A stretch of 64,000 bases of DNA from Microbacterium sp. SORGH_AS_1204 (GTDB lineage: Bacteria > Actinomycetota > Actinomycetes > Actinomycetales > Microbacteriaceae), in NCBI RefSeq assembly GCF_030818935.1, contig NZ_JAUTBD010000001.1, positions 1,116,001 to 1,180,000 of the forward strand, given 5' to 3'. Of this stretch, positions 7,344-16,132 are shown one piece after another; positions within the stretch are counted from its first letter, which is position 1, and each line of letters begins with the position of its first letter. A program made the position numbers and the translations under genes. A model generated the notes under the pieces. It was given only the letters and a program-made list of their open reading frames with translations. It was not told where the DNA came from and did not search any database.

Positions 7344-10300
7344 TGGGATGGACGAACCCGCCCGTGAAGTGGTCGGAGCTCGAGCGACTGCTCAGCGACG
7401 CCCGCCGACCCACCGGCGCCCCACCGAACGGCGACGGCGGCGACAGTCCTGCCTGGTCGCACAAGCGCGGCGCCTACGTGCCGCCGTCGATCGATCGGCC
7501 GGTCGAGACCGTTCCCTACGCCGAACTGCACGCGCATTCGTCGTACTCGTTCCTCGACGGCGCCTCTTCGCCCGAAGAACTCATCGAAGAGGCCGAACGT
7601 CTGGGTCTGCACGCCCTCGCCCTCACCGACCACGACGGCTTCTACGGCATCGTGCGCTTCGCGGAAGCGGCCGAAGCGCGCACCGTGAAGACCGTCTTCG
7701 GGGCGGAACTGTCGCTGGGACTCTCCGGACCGCAGAACGGCGAGGCCGACCCCGAGGGCTCCCACCTGCTGGTGCTCGCCCGGCAGGAAGAGGGCTATCA
7801 CCGCCTGGCCGCCGCGATCACGCACGCGCAGCTCACCGGCGCCGAGAAGGGGCGCCCCGTCTACGACCTCGAAGATCTCGCCGAGCGAGCGGGCGGACCC
7901 CGCGACCCGCACTGGGCGGTGCTCACCGGATGCCGCAAGGGTGCGGTACGGCAGGCGCTGGCATCCGAGGGGCCGGCGGGAGCCGCGCGCGAACTCGACA
8001 CCCTCATCGACCTGTTCGGTGCCGAGGCGGTCTACGTCGAGTTGATGGATCAGGGCGATCCGCTCGACTCCCGCCGCAACGACGTGCTCGCCGCCCTCGC
8101 CGCCGAGCGGGGGCTGCCGACCCTCGCCACCAACAACGTGCATTACGCCGCCCCGCAGAAAGAACTCCTCGCCGCGGCCGTGGCGGCGGTGCGTTCCAAC
8201 CGCGGACTCGACGAACTCGACGGCTGGCTGCCCGCGCACGCCGGCGCGCACCTGCGCTCGGGTGTCGAGATGGCGGCGCGGTTCGCGCGCTACCCCGGCG
8301 CTGTCGCGCGCACGGTGACGCTCGCCGACGAGCTGGCCTTTCCGCTGCGCCGGGCCAAACCCGCGCTTCCGAAGCAGAAGGTCCCCGAGGGGCACACGCC
8401 GATGTCGTACCTGCGGCAGCTGGTGTGGGAGGCCGTACCCCGCAAATACCCGAACCTCTCCGACGACGACCGGCGCCGCATCGAGCGCGAGCTCGGCGTC
8501 ATCGAGATGAAGGACTTCCCGGGGTACTTCCTCATCGTCTACGGCATCGTCGCCGAGGCCCGCCGCCGCGGCATCCTGTGCCAGGGGAGAGGGTCGGCCG
8601 CCAACAGCGCGGTCTGCTACCTGCTCGACATCACGGCGGTCGATTCGATCTTCTACAAGCTGCCGTTCGAGCGATTCCTGTCGAGTCTGCGCGACGAGGA
8701 GCCCGACATCGACGTCGACTTCGATTCCGATCGCCGCGAAGAGATCATCCAATGGGTCTATCGGGAGTACGGGCGCGAGCGCGCGGCACAGGTGGCGAAC
8801 GTCATCCAGTACCGACCCAAGAACGCCGTGCGCGACATGGCCCGGGCGCTCGGGCACTCGCCCGGGCAGCAGGACGCGTGGTCGAAGCAGGTCGAGCGGT
8901 GGGGCGCGACGCTCGAGACCGGAGCCGACCACGACATTCCCGACCAGGTCATCGAGTTCGCGTCGGAGCTGTTGAAGGCGCCCCGGCATCTCGGCATCCA
9001 TTCGGGGGGCATGGTGCTCACCGATCGGCCGGTGGGCGAAGTCGTGCCGATCGAGCACGCGCGCATGGAAGATCGCACGGTCATCCAATGGGACAAAGAC
9101 GACGCCGCATGGATGGGCCTGGTCAAGTTCGACCTGCTGGGGCTCGGCATGCTCGCGGCCCTGCAGTACTGTTTCGACCTCATCCGCGATGCGACGGGCG
9201 AGGTGTGGGAGCTGTCGACACTGCCCAAAGAAGAGAAGGCCGTGTACGACATGCTGTGCCGTGCCGACTCGATCGGGGTGTTCCAGGTGGAGTCGCGCGC
9301 GCAGATGGGACTGCTGCCGCGTCTGCAACCGCGGAAGTTCTACGACCTGGTCGTGCAGATCGCGCTCATCCGCCCCGGTCCTATCCAGGGCGGTGCGGTG
9401 CACCCCTTCGTACGGCGCAAGCTCGGACAGGAGAAGGTCACCTACGTGCACGAGAAGCTGCGCCCGGTGCTGGAGCGCACGATGGGCGTGCCGGTGTTCC
9501 AGGAGCAGCTCATGCAGATGGCCGTCGCCGTCGGCAACTGCTCCGCCGAAGACGCTGATCTGCTGCGTCGCGCGATGGGGTCGAAGCGCGGGCTGGAACG
9601 CATCGACTCGCTGCGCGAGACGCTCTACACGGGCATGGCCGAGAACGGGCTGGTCGGTCGTGTCGCCGACGAGCTGTACGCCAAGATCCAGGCGTTCGCG
9701 AACTTCGGCTTCGCGGAGTCGCACTCGCTGTCGTTCGCGCTGCTGGTCTACGCCAGCTCCTGGATCAAACTGCACTATCCGGCCGCGTTCCTCGCGGGGC
9801 TTCTGCGCGCCCAGCCCATGGGGTTCTACTCGCCCGCGACCCTCACCGCCGACGCCCGGCGGCACGGGGTGGTGGTGCGCCGGCCCGACCTGCTGCGGTC
9901 GGGGGTCGAGGCGACGCTCGAGGCGGTCGAAGCGGGGGAGGGTGACGAACGTGCGTCGGATGCCGCGGGGGCGCCGGGCGACGCGGCGATGGATGCCGGG
10001 GCGGCGGGCGCCGGGGTGGCGGGCGATGCGGCGATGGGTGCCGGGGTGGCGGGGGCCGGGGTGGCGGGCGACGCGGCGATGGGTGCCGGGACGGCGGGCG
10101 CCGGGGCAGCGGGGGCCGGAGTGGCAGCGGGGGCCGGAGTGGCAGCGGGGGCTGCGGATGCCGGAGCGGCGGGGGACGTCGAAGAGGGGGATGCCGTCGA
10201 AAAGGATGCGAAAGGAGGGGGAGGACGCCGGGGAAGGGGGCGGCCGACCGGACTCGACGCGTGTGCGCACCCGGAGCAGCCCCCGACGGGCGACTTCGAC

Positions 10301-11050
10301 CCCTCCGAACCCGATGAGACCCTGGCGCACCGGCGGGATGGCGGGTTCGCCGTGCGTCTCGGGCTCGCCGGGGTCACGGGCATCGGCACGAAGGTCGCCG
10401 AGCGCATCGTCGCCGAACGCGAGCGCGGTGGAGCCTACCGCGACCTCCGCGACCTCGTACGCCGCACCGGCCTGGTCACCGCGCAGCTCGAGGCGCTCGC
10501 CACAGCGGGGGCTTTCGAATGCCTCGGACACACGCGGCGCGAGGCGATCTGGCTGTCGGGGTCGGCGGCGATGGACCGCGCCGAGTTCCTCCCCGACTCC
10601 CTCGTCGCCGTGCAGCCGCCGTTGTTCACCGACCCGTCGAGTTACGAGATCCTCGCCTCCGACCTCTGGGCGACGGGCCTGTCGGCCGACGATCATCCCC
10701 TCACCCACTTCCGGGCGGCGCTCGATGCCCGGGGAGTGCTCACCTCGCGCGAGCTGCGCACGTTCGAGACCGATCGACGCATCGAGGTGGCCGGCCTCGT
10801 CACCCACCGCCAGCGGCCGGCGACGGCATCCGGGATCACGTTCCTCAACCTCGAGGACGAGCACGGCCTGATGAACATCATCTGCTCGGTCGGCGTGTGG
10901 AACAGGTACCGACGGGTCGCCCGAGAATCACCCGCGCTCATCGTGCGCGGCATGCTCGAACGCTCCGTCGAAGGCGTGACCAACGTGGTCGCCGACGGTT
11001 TCACCGATCTGCGGGTGGGTGTTGCCCACGCGTCGCGGGACTTCCGATGA
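7343..11050 (+). CDS. dnaE2: DnaE2, error-prone DNA polymerase III alpha subunit
   Basis: 1235 aa, longer than the usual ~1080. Order: N-terminal tail, PHP domain from about residue 55 (ELHAHSSYSFLDGA, TDHDGFYG), C-family polymerase palm with the catalytic motif PDIDVDF (Asp455, Asp457, Asp459), thumb and fingers, tandem HhH (GVTGIGTKVAERI) and an OB fold (about 1135-1200). It copies damaged templates with ImuA' and ImuB. The extra length comes mainly from an Ala/Gly-rich insert at about residues 865-965 just before the HhH region, which includes three 15-aa repeats. Transcription is expected from the LexA-controlled promoter at 4.9 kb. Confidence 0.94.
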   Translation: MGWTNPPVKWSELERLLSDARRPTGAPPNGDGGDSPAWSHKRGAYVPPSIDRPVETVPYAELHAHSSYSFLDGASSPEELIEEAERLGLHALALTDHDGFYGIVRFAEAAEARTVKTVFGAELSLGLSGPQNGEADPEGSHLLVLARQEEGYHRLAAAITHAQLTGAEKGRPVYDLEDLAERAGGPRDPHWAVLTGCRKGAVRQALASEGPAGAARELDTLIDLFGAEAVYVELMDQGDPLDSRRNDVLAALAAERGLPTLATNNVHYAAPQKELLAAAVAAVRSNRGLDELDGWLPAHAGAHLRSGVEMAARFARYPGAVARTVTLADELAFPLRRAKPALPKQKVPEGHTPMSYLRQLVWEAVPRKYPNLSDDDRRRIERELGVIEMKDFPGYFLIVYGIVAEARRRGILCQGRGSAANSAVCYLLDITAVDSIFYKLPFERFLSSLRDEEPDIDVDFDSDRREEIIQWVYREYGRERAAQVANVIQYRPKNAVRDMARALGHSPGQQDAWSKQVERWGATLETGADHDIPDQVIEFASELLKAPRHLGIHSGGMVLTDRPVGEVVPIEHARMEDRTVIQWDKDDAAWMGLVKFDLLGLGMLAALQYCFDLIRDATGEVWELSTLPKEEKAVYDMLCRADSIGVFQVESRAQMGLLPRLQPRKFYDLVVQIALIRPGPIQGGAVHPFVRRKLGQEKVTYVHEKLRPVLERTMGVPVFQEQLMQMAVAVGNCSAEDADLLRRAMGSKRGLERIDSLRETLYTGMAENGLVGRVADELYAKIQAFANFGFAESHSLSFALLVYASSWIKLHYPAAFLAGLLRAQPMGFYSPATLTADARRHGVVVRRPDLLRSGVEATLEAVEAGEGDERASDAAGAPGDAAMDAGAAGAGVAGDAAMGAGVAGAGVAGDAAMGAGTAGAGAAGAGVAAGAGVAAGAADAGAAGDVEEGDAVEKDAKGGGGRRGRGRPTGLDACAHPEQPPTGDFDPSEPDETLAHRRDGGFAVRLGLAGVTGIGTKVAERIVAERERGGAYRDLRDLVRRTGLVTAQLEALATAGAFECLGHTRREAIWLSGSAAMDRAEFLPDSLVAVQPPLFTDPSSYEILASDLWATGLSADDHPLTHFRAALDARGVLTSRELRTFETDRRIEVAGLVTHRQRPATASGITFLNLEDEHGLMNIICSVGVWNRYRRVARESPALIVRGMLERSVEGVTNVVADGFTDLRVGVAHASRDFR
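9977..10111 (+). repeat. Three tandem 45-bp repeats inside dnaE2
   Basis: Units start at 9977, 10022 and 10067 and encode GDAAMDAGAAGAGVA, GDAAMGAGVAGAGVA and GDAAMGAGTAGAGAA. Shorter GAGVAA repeats follow to about 10160. All are in frame, so copy-number change keeps the polymerase open. Confidence 0.9.
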
Positions 11051-11165
11051 ATCACCCCGATCGCGAGTCGAGGCCGTACGTCTCCGAGAGTGACGACGGG
11101 TGCCCGGCGCCGGCGTCACTAGACTCGGGCCATCTCGCCGGTTCCGCACCAGACAGGGGAACGAC

Positions 11166-12572
11166 ATGACCGACACGCCCACTCCGCCCGACGGCTGGTA
11201 CCCCGACCCCGCGGGTGGTGGCGGCCTCCGCCGATGGGACGGTCAGTCGTGGACCGACGAGGTGCGCGCCGTGGACGGCAGCGCCCCGCTTGCCTCGCCC
11301 GAGGGCGAGCGCGAGCGCAGCGACGGAGGCGGCTTCGGCGGCGATCTCGATTCCGCGGCCGCTGAGACGCACCCAACGGAGCACAGCGTGACCGACGCGG
11401 AGCAGTCGGAGGACGGCGCGCAGTCCCCGGCGCTCGCCGCCGACGCGACCGCCGCCTACGCCGAGCCCGCGTCCGCCGAGCCCGCGTCCGCCGAGCCCGC
11501 GTCCGCCGAGCCCGCGTCCCCCGAGCCCGCGCCTGCCCCGCGCGCCTCCGCAGAGTCCGCGTCCGTCGACGCCGCGTCACCGGCTGCGCACGACGGCGCA
11601 GCGCTGATCACTTCCTCGACGCCCGGCGCGACCTCGGCCGCTGCGCCGTACGGAGACGACGCGGGCACGGCATCCGGATCTTCCGACCTGGGCGACGAAT
11701 CGACGTCCGGCTCGTCCGACACGCGGTCGAGCACCGATTCGTCCTCACCTGCCGCGCCGGCATCCGCATCGGGTTCCGCCGCGGTGACTCCCGACGCCGA
11801 TCCCGACGCCGGTCCCGCCGCGGCTTCTGCCGCACGCCCCGCCGCGAGCTCCGCCGCCGCGCCCGCCGGCGCCGCCGCTCTCGCTGCCGCCGTGGCGAGC
11901 GCACCCCCCGCATCACCGACGAGCGCGCCGGTTCCGCCCGCGTACTCGACCACCCCGGCATCCGCGAGTGGTGCCACCCCGCCGGCCTATGCGGGTGCAC
12001 CGGCGTACCCGGGAACGACTCCCACCGCTGGTGGCTATCCCAGCGCGCCGAGCGTCGGCTACGACACCGCGCCGCGGCGCGACATCCCCACCAACACGGT
12101 CTGGATCTGGTTGCTGGTCGCCCTGCCGTTGGTGAGCGTCGTGAGCCTGTTCGCTTTCGACTGGGGGTCGTACATCCGGGAGTCGGTGTACGCCGAGCTG
12201 TACGCCGACCCGTTCGCGTCCCCGTCGACGGCCGGCGTCGTCCTGACCGCCGTGTCGTCGGTCCTCAGCATCGTGCTGTTGGCCGCCACCGTCCTGTTCG
12301 CGTTCCTCGACTGGCGCGCCTTGCGCGCTCGCGGCATCGAGCAGCCGTTCCATTGGGCGTGGAGCTTCTTCGTCCTGCTCATCGGCAGCGGCCTGGTCTA
12401 CATCATCGGCCGCAGCGTCGTCGTGCGCCGTCACACCGGCAAGGGGCTCGCTCCGCTGTGGGCGGCGATCGCGGTCACCGTCGTGACCTGGATCATCGTC
12501 AGCATCTGGGTCGTCATGCTGCTGGCGTTGGTGTTCTCGCTCGTGCAGGAATTGCAGTACACCTACGGGTGA
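11166..12572 (+). CDS. DUF2510-domain membrane protein with long Ala/Ser/Pro linker
   Basis: 468 aa. Residues about 8-32 are a DUF2510 motif (GWYPDPAGGGGLRRWDGQSW), a short Trp-rich module common in actinobacterial membrane proteins. It is followed by about 260 residues of low-complexity Ala/Ser/Pro/Glu sequence, including four EPASA-type repeats at 11463-11522. The last 170 residues hold four hydrophobic helices (VWIWLLVALPLVSVVSLFAF, a Val/Leu segment around VSSVLSIVLLAATVLFAFL, SFFVLLIGSGLVYIIG, IAVTVVTWIIVSIWVVMLLA). Function unknown. ATG at 11166 follows AGGGGAAC. A TAGACT -10-like element at 11120-11125 suggests its own promoter. Confidence 0.82.
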   Translation: MTDTPTPPDGWYPDPAGGGGLRRWDGQSWTDEVRAVDGSAPLASPEGERERSDGGGFGGDLDSAAAETHPTEHSVTDAEQSEDGAQSPALAADATAAYAEPASAEPASAEPASAEPASPEPAPAPRASAESASVDAASPAAHDGAALITSSTPGATSAAAPYGDDAGTASGSSDLGDESTSGSSDTRSSTDSSSPAAPASASGSAAVTPDADPDAGPAAASAARPAASSAAAPAGAAALAAAVASAPPASPTSAPVPPAYSTTPASASGATPPAYAGAPAYPGTTPTAGGYPSAPSVGYDTAPRRDIPTNTVWIWLLVALPLVSVVSLFAFDWGSYIRESVYAELYADPFASPSTAGVVLTAVSSVLSIVLLAATVLFAFLDWRALRARGIEQPFHWAWSFFVLLIGSGLVYIIGRSVVVRRHTGKGLAPLWAAIAVTVVTWIIVSIWVVMLLALVFSLVQELQYTYG

Positions 12573-12756
12573 GTGCGGGCGCGGGCGTCGCACCGTATCG
12601 CGGCGCCCGGCCGGCGCGGGGCGGTCTGCGTCGGCGCAACGTGTGACGCCCTGTGACGCCACATCTCTCCGGGTGTCGTGATCGCCCTCGATGTCGGTGG
12701 ACACGCTTACGCTCCTCTGACCGGCGCCAGACGCCGCTCACCCAGGGGAGTCACGC

Positions 12757-13422
12757 ATGTCCGCACCGTCCATCGCTCAGCAGATCGACGACTTCAACAC
12801 GGGTTTCGAAGCGCAGATCGGTGATCGCCTCGCCGGTGTGTTCGGCGGGGAGCAGGCTGATCTGCGCGGAGCCGGCGTGCCCGATTCGGCGCTCGGCGCC
12901 GGCGACGATGCTCCGGATGCCGTCGTCCTCACCGTCGAGGGCGAGCAGACGTCGTTCTCCGCGGCGCGGGGCGCGACGGCATCCGTCGTCGTCTTCTACC
13001 GCGGCGCCTGGTGCCCCTACTGCAACATCACCCTGCGTTCGTACCAGCAGGCGCTGGTGCCTGCGCTGCGTGAGCGCGGCGTGCGCCTGCTCGCGGTGTC
13101 GCCGCAGACCCCGGACGGCTCGGCGCAGAGCGTGACGAACGGTTCCCTCGACTTCACCGTGTTGTCCGATCCCGGCAACGGCCTCGCCGAGCGGTTCGGA
13201 ATCGTCACCGAGCCCAGCGCCGCGGCCAGAGCGGCCCACACGGAGCTCGGCTTCGACGTCGCCGACAGCAACGCCGACGACACCGCCCGCATCCCCTTCC
13301 CGTCGGTGTTCGTCATCGACGATGACGGCGTCATCCGCTTCGCCGACGTGCACGTCGACTACACCACGCGCACCGAGCCGGAGCAGATCATCGCCGCGCT
13401 GGACGAGCTCCGCCGAGCGTAG
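12757..13422 (+). CDS. AhpC/TSA-type peroxiredoxin-like protein
   Basis: 221 aa thioredoxin-fold protein. An N-terminal helical segment (about 1-45) precedes the peroxiredoxin domain with SVVVFYRGAWCPYCNITL, where the first Cys of CPYC is the expected peroxidatic residue (or a thioredoxin-like CxxC pair), then LLAVSPQTPDGSAQ and FPSVFVIDDDGVIRFADVH. It probably reduces peroxides or acts as a thiol-disulfide reductase in the cytosol. Start ATG 12757 has AGGGGAG upstream. The 184-bp region before it holds a repeated TGTGACGCC (12642-12662) but no clear promoter. Confidence 0.85.
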   Translation: MSAPSIAQQIDDFNTGFEAQIGDRLAGVFGGEQADLRGAGVPDSALGAGDDAPDAVVLTVEGEQTSFSAARGATASVVVFYRGAWCPYCNITLRSYQQALVPALRERGVRLLAVSPQTPDGSAQSVTNGSLDFTVLSDPGNGLAERFGIVTEPSAAARAAHTELGFDVADSNADDTARIPFPSVFVIDDDGVIRFADVHVDYTTRTEPEQIIAALDELRRA

Positions 13423-13510
13423 CGGCGGGGTCTTGCGACCCGCAGCGATGGCCGGCCGCGCAGGTGAGGGGGGAGCTCGTCGCCGGCCCGGTGGCCGATA
13501 CAGCGCCGGC

Positions 13511-13697
13511 CGGACGCCCGCCGCCGGGGAAACGGCCGCGGCAGGTCGTAGGGCCGGGCGTGTGGCCGCGGCAGGGCGTACGCCCGCCGTCGGAGCACGG
13601 CCGCCGCCGGTGAGCGGCCGCGGCAGGGCGTACGCCCGCCGCCGGAGCACGGCCGCCGCCGGTAAACGGCCGCGGCAGGGCGGACCCCCGCCGCCGC
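13511..13697. repeat. Degenerate 52-bp GC-rich tandem repeats
   Basis: The 304-bp gap between the peroxiredoxin gene and coaBC holds no gene. Two near-identical 52-bp units (13564-13615, 13616-13667) begin GGCCGCGGCAGGGCGTACGC; a third is partial (from 13668) and a diverged copy starts at 13534. Units are rich in short palindromes (GGCCGCGGC, GGCGTACGCC). They may help end the two convergent transcripts, but no T-run terminator is seen. Confidence 0.75.
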
Positions 13698-13726
13698 ATG
13701 TACCGCCGCCTTGGAAGGACGAGTGC

Positions 13727-14938
13727 TCAGCCGGCCGCTGTCGTTCGGACCGCCACGACCGCGTCGAGGAGCGCGTGAGCGGTGTCGTCTTTCGACCCGG
13801 ATGCCGTCGCCACGACCTCGCCGTCACGCCCGACGATCGTGAGGGCGTTGTCGGCGGTCTCGAATCCCCGCGTCCAGCCGACCGCGTTCGCCGCGAGCAG
13901 GTCGACGCCCTTGCGCGCCGCCTTCGCGCGGGCCCTCTCCCGCAGCTCGTCGTCGTCGACCACGGTCTCGGCCGCGAAGCCGACGATGGTCTGCCCGTCT
14001 CGTCGGCGGGCGACGAGGCCCGCGACGATGTCGCGGTTCTCGACGAGTTCCAGCGTGAGCCCGCCGGGAGAGTCCTGCTTGCGGAGCTTGTTCTCGGCCA
14101 CCGCGGCCACCGAATAGTCGGCGACCGCCGCGGCCATGACGATGACGTCGGCGTCGGGGGCCGTGGCATCCATCGCTCTTCCGAGCTCCTCGGCGGTGCC
14201 CGCGGCGATGACCTCGACCCGCGGATCGGGTCGCACGTCGGCATCGAGGTGCGCGGCGACGAGGGTGACACGGGCACCGCGGTCGGCGGCGGCGCGGGCG
14301 ATGGCGACGCCCTGACGTCCGCTCGACCGGTTGCCGAGGTAGCGCACCGGGTCGATGGGCTCGCGGGTGCCGCCCGCGCTCACCACGATCGAGAGGCCGT
14401 CGAGATCGCGCGGACGTTCGACGAGGGCGAGGGCCGCGGCGACGATCTCCTCGGGCTCCGACATGCGCCCGGGGCCCGAGTCGCCGCCGGTCAGAACGCC
14501 GTCGGCCGGTCCGACCACGTGCACCCCGCGGGCGCGGAGCACCGCCATGTTGTGCACCGTGGCCGGATGCCGCCACATCTCGGTGTGCATCGCGGGGACG
14601 ACGACCACCGGCGCGGTCGTGGCGAGCAGGGTCGTGCCCAGCAGATCGGATGCCAAGCCCGCCGTCATCGCGGCGAGGGTGTTGGCGGTCGCGGGGGCCA
14701 CGATGACGAGGTCGGCGGACTGGCCGAGAGACACGTGCCGCACCCGCGCGACGTCGTCGTGCACCGAGGTCGTGACGGGATTGCGGCTCAGCGCCTCCCA
14801 CGTCGGCAGACCGACAAAGCGCAGGGCGTCGTCGGTGGGGACGACATGCACGTCGTGTCCGGCTTTCACCAGCAGTCGCACGAGGTTGACGGTCTTGTAG
14901 GCGGCGATGCCCCCGGTCACTCCCACCACGACGAACAT
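13727..14938 (-). CDS. coaBC: Bifunctional CoaBC (phosphopantothenoylcysteine decarboxylase / phosphopantothenate-cysteine ligase)
   Basis: 403 aa, usual length. The N-terminal flavoprotein CoaC domain has GVTGGIAAYKTVNLVRLL, ADLVIVAPATANTLA and PAMHTEMW (the PxMNxxMW-like decarboxylase motif, here with His). The C-terminal CoaB domain has SAGGTREPIDPVRYLGNRSS, GRQG, MAAAVADY and the Lys-rich ENKLRKQ. It makes 4'-phosphopantetheine from phosphopantothenate and cysteine in CoA synthesis. Start ATG at 14938 gives MFVVVGVTGG; the frame stays open to 15118 but that part is Arg/Pro-rich and outside the family. Divergent from the NRDE gene. Confidence 0.93.
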   Translation of the reverse strand: MFVVVGVTGGIAAYKTVNLVRLLVKAGHDVHVVPTDDALRFVGLPTWEALSRNPVTTSVHDDVARVRHVSLGQSADLVIVAPATANTLAAMTAGLASDLLGTTLLATTAPVVVVPAMHTEMWRHPATVHNMAVLRARGVHVVGPADGVLTGGDSGPGRMSEPEEIVAAALALVERPRDLDGLSIVVSAGGTREPIDPVRYLGNRSSGRQGVAIARAAADRGARVTLVAAHLDADVRPDPRVEVIAAGTAEELGRAMDATAPDADVIVMAAAVADYSVAAVAENKLRKQDSPGGLTLELVENRDIVAGLVARRRDGQTIVGFAAETVVDDDELRERARAKAARKGVDLLAANAVGWTRGFETADNALTIVGRDGEVVATASGSKDDTAHALLDAVVAVRTTAAG

Positions 14939-15090
14939 CACCCCAGTCTTCCAGGTGCCCGGCTCGCGCGGGGCGCGGTCGGGCAGGGGCTGTCGCCGCA
15001 CCGTCCGGCGCCCCGAGCGACACGACGGAGCCTCGGGTCGGTGGCCGGCCGGCCACCCCGGCAGCCGGCGGCGCGGGTAGCGTGGACGGA

Positions 15091-15885
15091 ATGTGCACGG
15101 TCGTGATCGACGTCCCACAGGCCGCGGGTGAGCCGGTTCGCCTCCTCGCCGTCCGCGACGAGGAGCGCGACCGCCCGTGGCGCGGACTCGGGCCGTGGTG
15201 GCCGGAGCGCGGCGGCATCCTGGGTGTGCGCGACGATCGCGCGGGCGGCGCGTGGCTCGCCGTCGACCCGGATGCGGGGCGCCTGGCGGTGCTGCTCAAC
15301 CGTGAGGATCTCTCGGATCGCTCCGATGCCGAGGTGGTCAGTCGCGGCAGCATCCCGCTCGACGCCGTGGGAGGCGGCATCCCGGGTCGTCCACGCACGC
15401 GCGGCTTCAATCTCGTCGAGGTGGATGCCGACGGCGCGCAGCTCGTGGAGTGGGACGGTCTCACGGCCCGGCGCACGCGCATCGCCCCCGGCAGCCACAT
15501 GGTCGCCCACCACGCGATCGACGATCCCGCCACGCCGCGGATCGGGCGGTGGCTGGACGCCTTCCGCCGCGCGGGCGTCGCCGACGGCGCCGACTGGTGG
15601 ATGCCATGGCTCGATGTCGTCGCCCGCGCGACGAGCGATCCGTCGGCGTCGGTGCTGCGGCGTGACGCGCACGACGGTCACGTGCTCGAGTCGCTGCTGG
15701 TATGCGCGGCCACCGTCGGCGCGGACGGAATCGACGTGCGCCAGGCGACGCCCGCCGAACCCGGCCGGTGGGATGAGGGACTGATCGCGGGGCTGCGCCG
15801 TGGCCTCACCGACACCGACGTCACCCGCTCATCAGCCGACCGGCCGATCGCGGCGCAGGAGGCTAGGCGCATCCCGCCTCTGTAG
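15091..15885 (+). CDS. NRDE/TANGO2-family Ntn-type protein with read-through C-terminus
   Basis: 264 aa. The start MCTVVIDV puts Cys at position 2, the expected N-terminal nucleophile position of the NRDE (TANGO2-like) family. Further landmarks are NREDLSDRSDAEVVSRGSIP, GFNLVEVDADGAQLVEWDG and SHMVAHHAID. Physiological role unknown. TAGCGT ends 7 bp before the ATG, so the mRNA may be leaderless. The last eight codons (EARRIPPL) look acquired: a diverged copy of this 3' end at 24521-24601 stops right after IAAQ, whereas here that stop is GAG and reading runs into a decayed tRNA-Arg sequence. Confidence 0.75.
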   Translation: MCTVVIDVPQAAGEPVRLLAVRDEERDRPWRGLGPWWPERGGILGVRDDRAGGAWLAVDPDAGRLAVLLNREDLSDRSDAEVVSRGSIPLDAVGGGIPGRPRTRGFNLVEVDADGAQLVEWDGLTARRTRIAPGSHMVAHHAIDDPATPRIGRWLDAFRRAGVADGADWWMPWLDVVARATSDPSASVLRRDAHDGHVLESLLVCAATVGADGIDVRQATPAEPGRWDEGLIAGLRRGLTDTDVTRSSADRPIAAQEARRIPPL

Positions 15886-15909
15886 CGCGGGGGCAGAGCG
15901 GGCTCCGCG
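15876..15909 (+). pseudogene. Decayed 5' half of a tRNA-Arg gene
   Basis: GCCTCTGTAGCGCGGGGGC and the following AGAGCG match the acceptor, D-arm and D-loop of the intact tRNA-Arg at 24616, with several changes and one missing base. The alignment continues upstream without gaps (15841 aligns with 24581). The anticodon and T arms are absent. It overlaps the final codons of the NRDE gene. Confidence 0.65.
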
Positions 15910-16047
15910 ACCCCCCCCGGCGGGGTTATAGAGGGCTTCTCCGGCACCGACCTCGACGCGCCGCTGCCAGGCTCATCATCGACCCCAACGAGAACGCGGC
16001 GGGGGTGGGGCTTCACCTGCGCACCGCCTGCTCCGCGCCGACGTCAC

Positions 16048-16077
16048 GCCGGGGAGCCGCGGCGGCGGCTCCCCGGC
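16048..16077 (-). terminator. Hairpin after the sugar ABC transporter operon
   Basis: Perfect 13-bp inverted repeat (16048-16060 with 16065-16077), 4-nt loop, 55 bp beyond the stop of the last leftward permease gene. GC-rich and without a T-run. The rest of 15910-16132 shows nothing coding. Confidence 0.65.
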
Positions 16078-16132
16078 TTCGGATCAGGTTTCCTTCACGG
16101 CACTTCCCCGCATGGTGTGCCGACCGGAGCCG

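Noticed and set aside
5609..10864. 1751-codon open frame on the minus strand
   Set aside because: It is antisense to imuA', imuB and dnaE2, Arg/Gly/Asp-rich and without domains; long shadow frames are expected at this GC content.
13511..13697. CRISPR array
   Set aside because: Units abut with no unique spacers and there are no cas genes.
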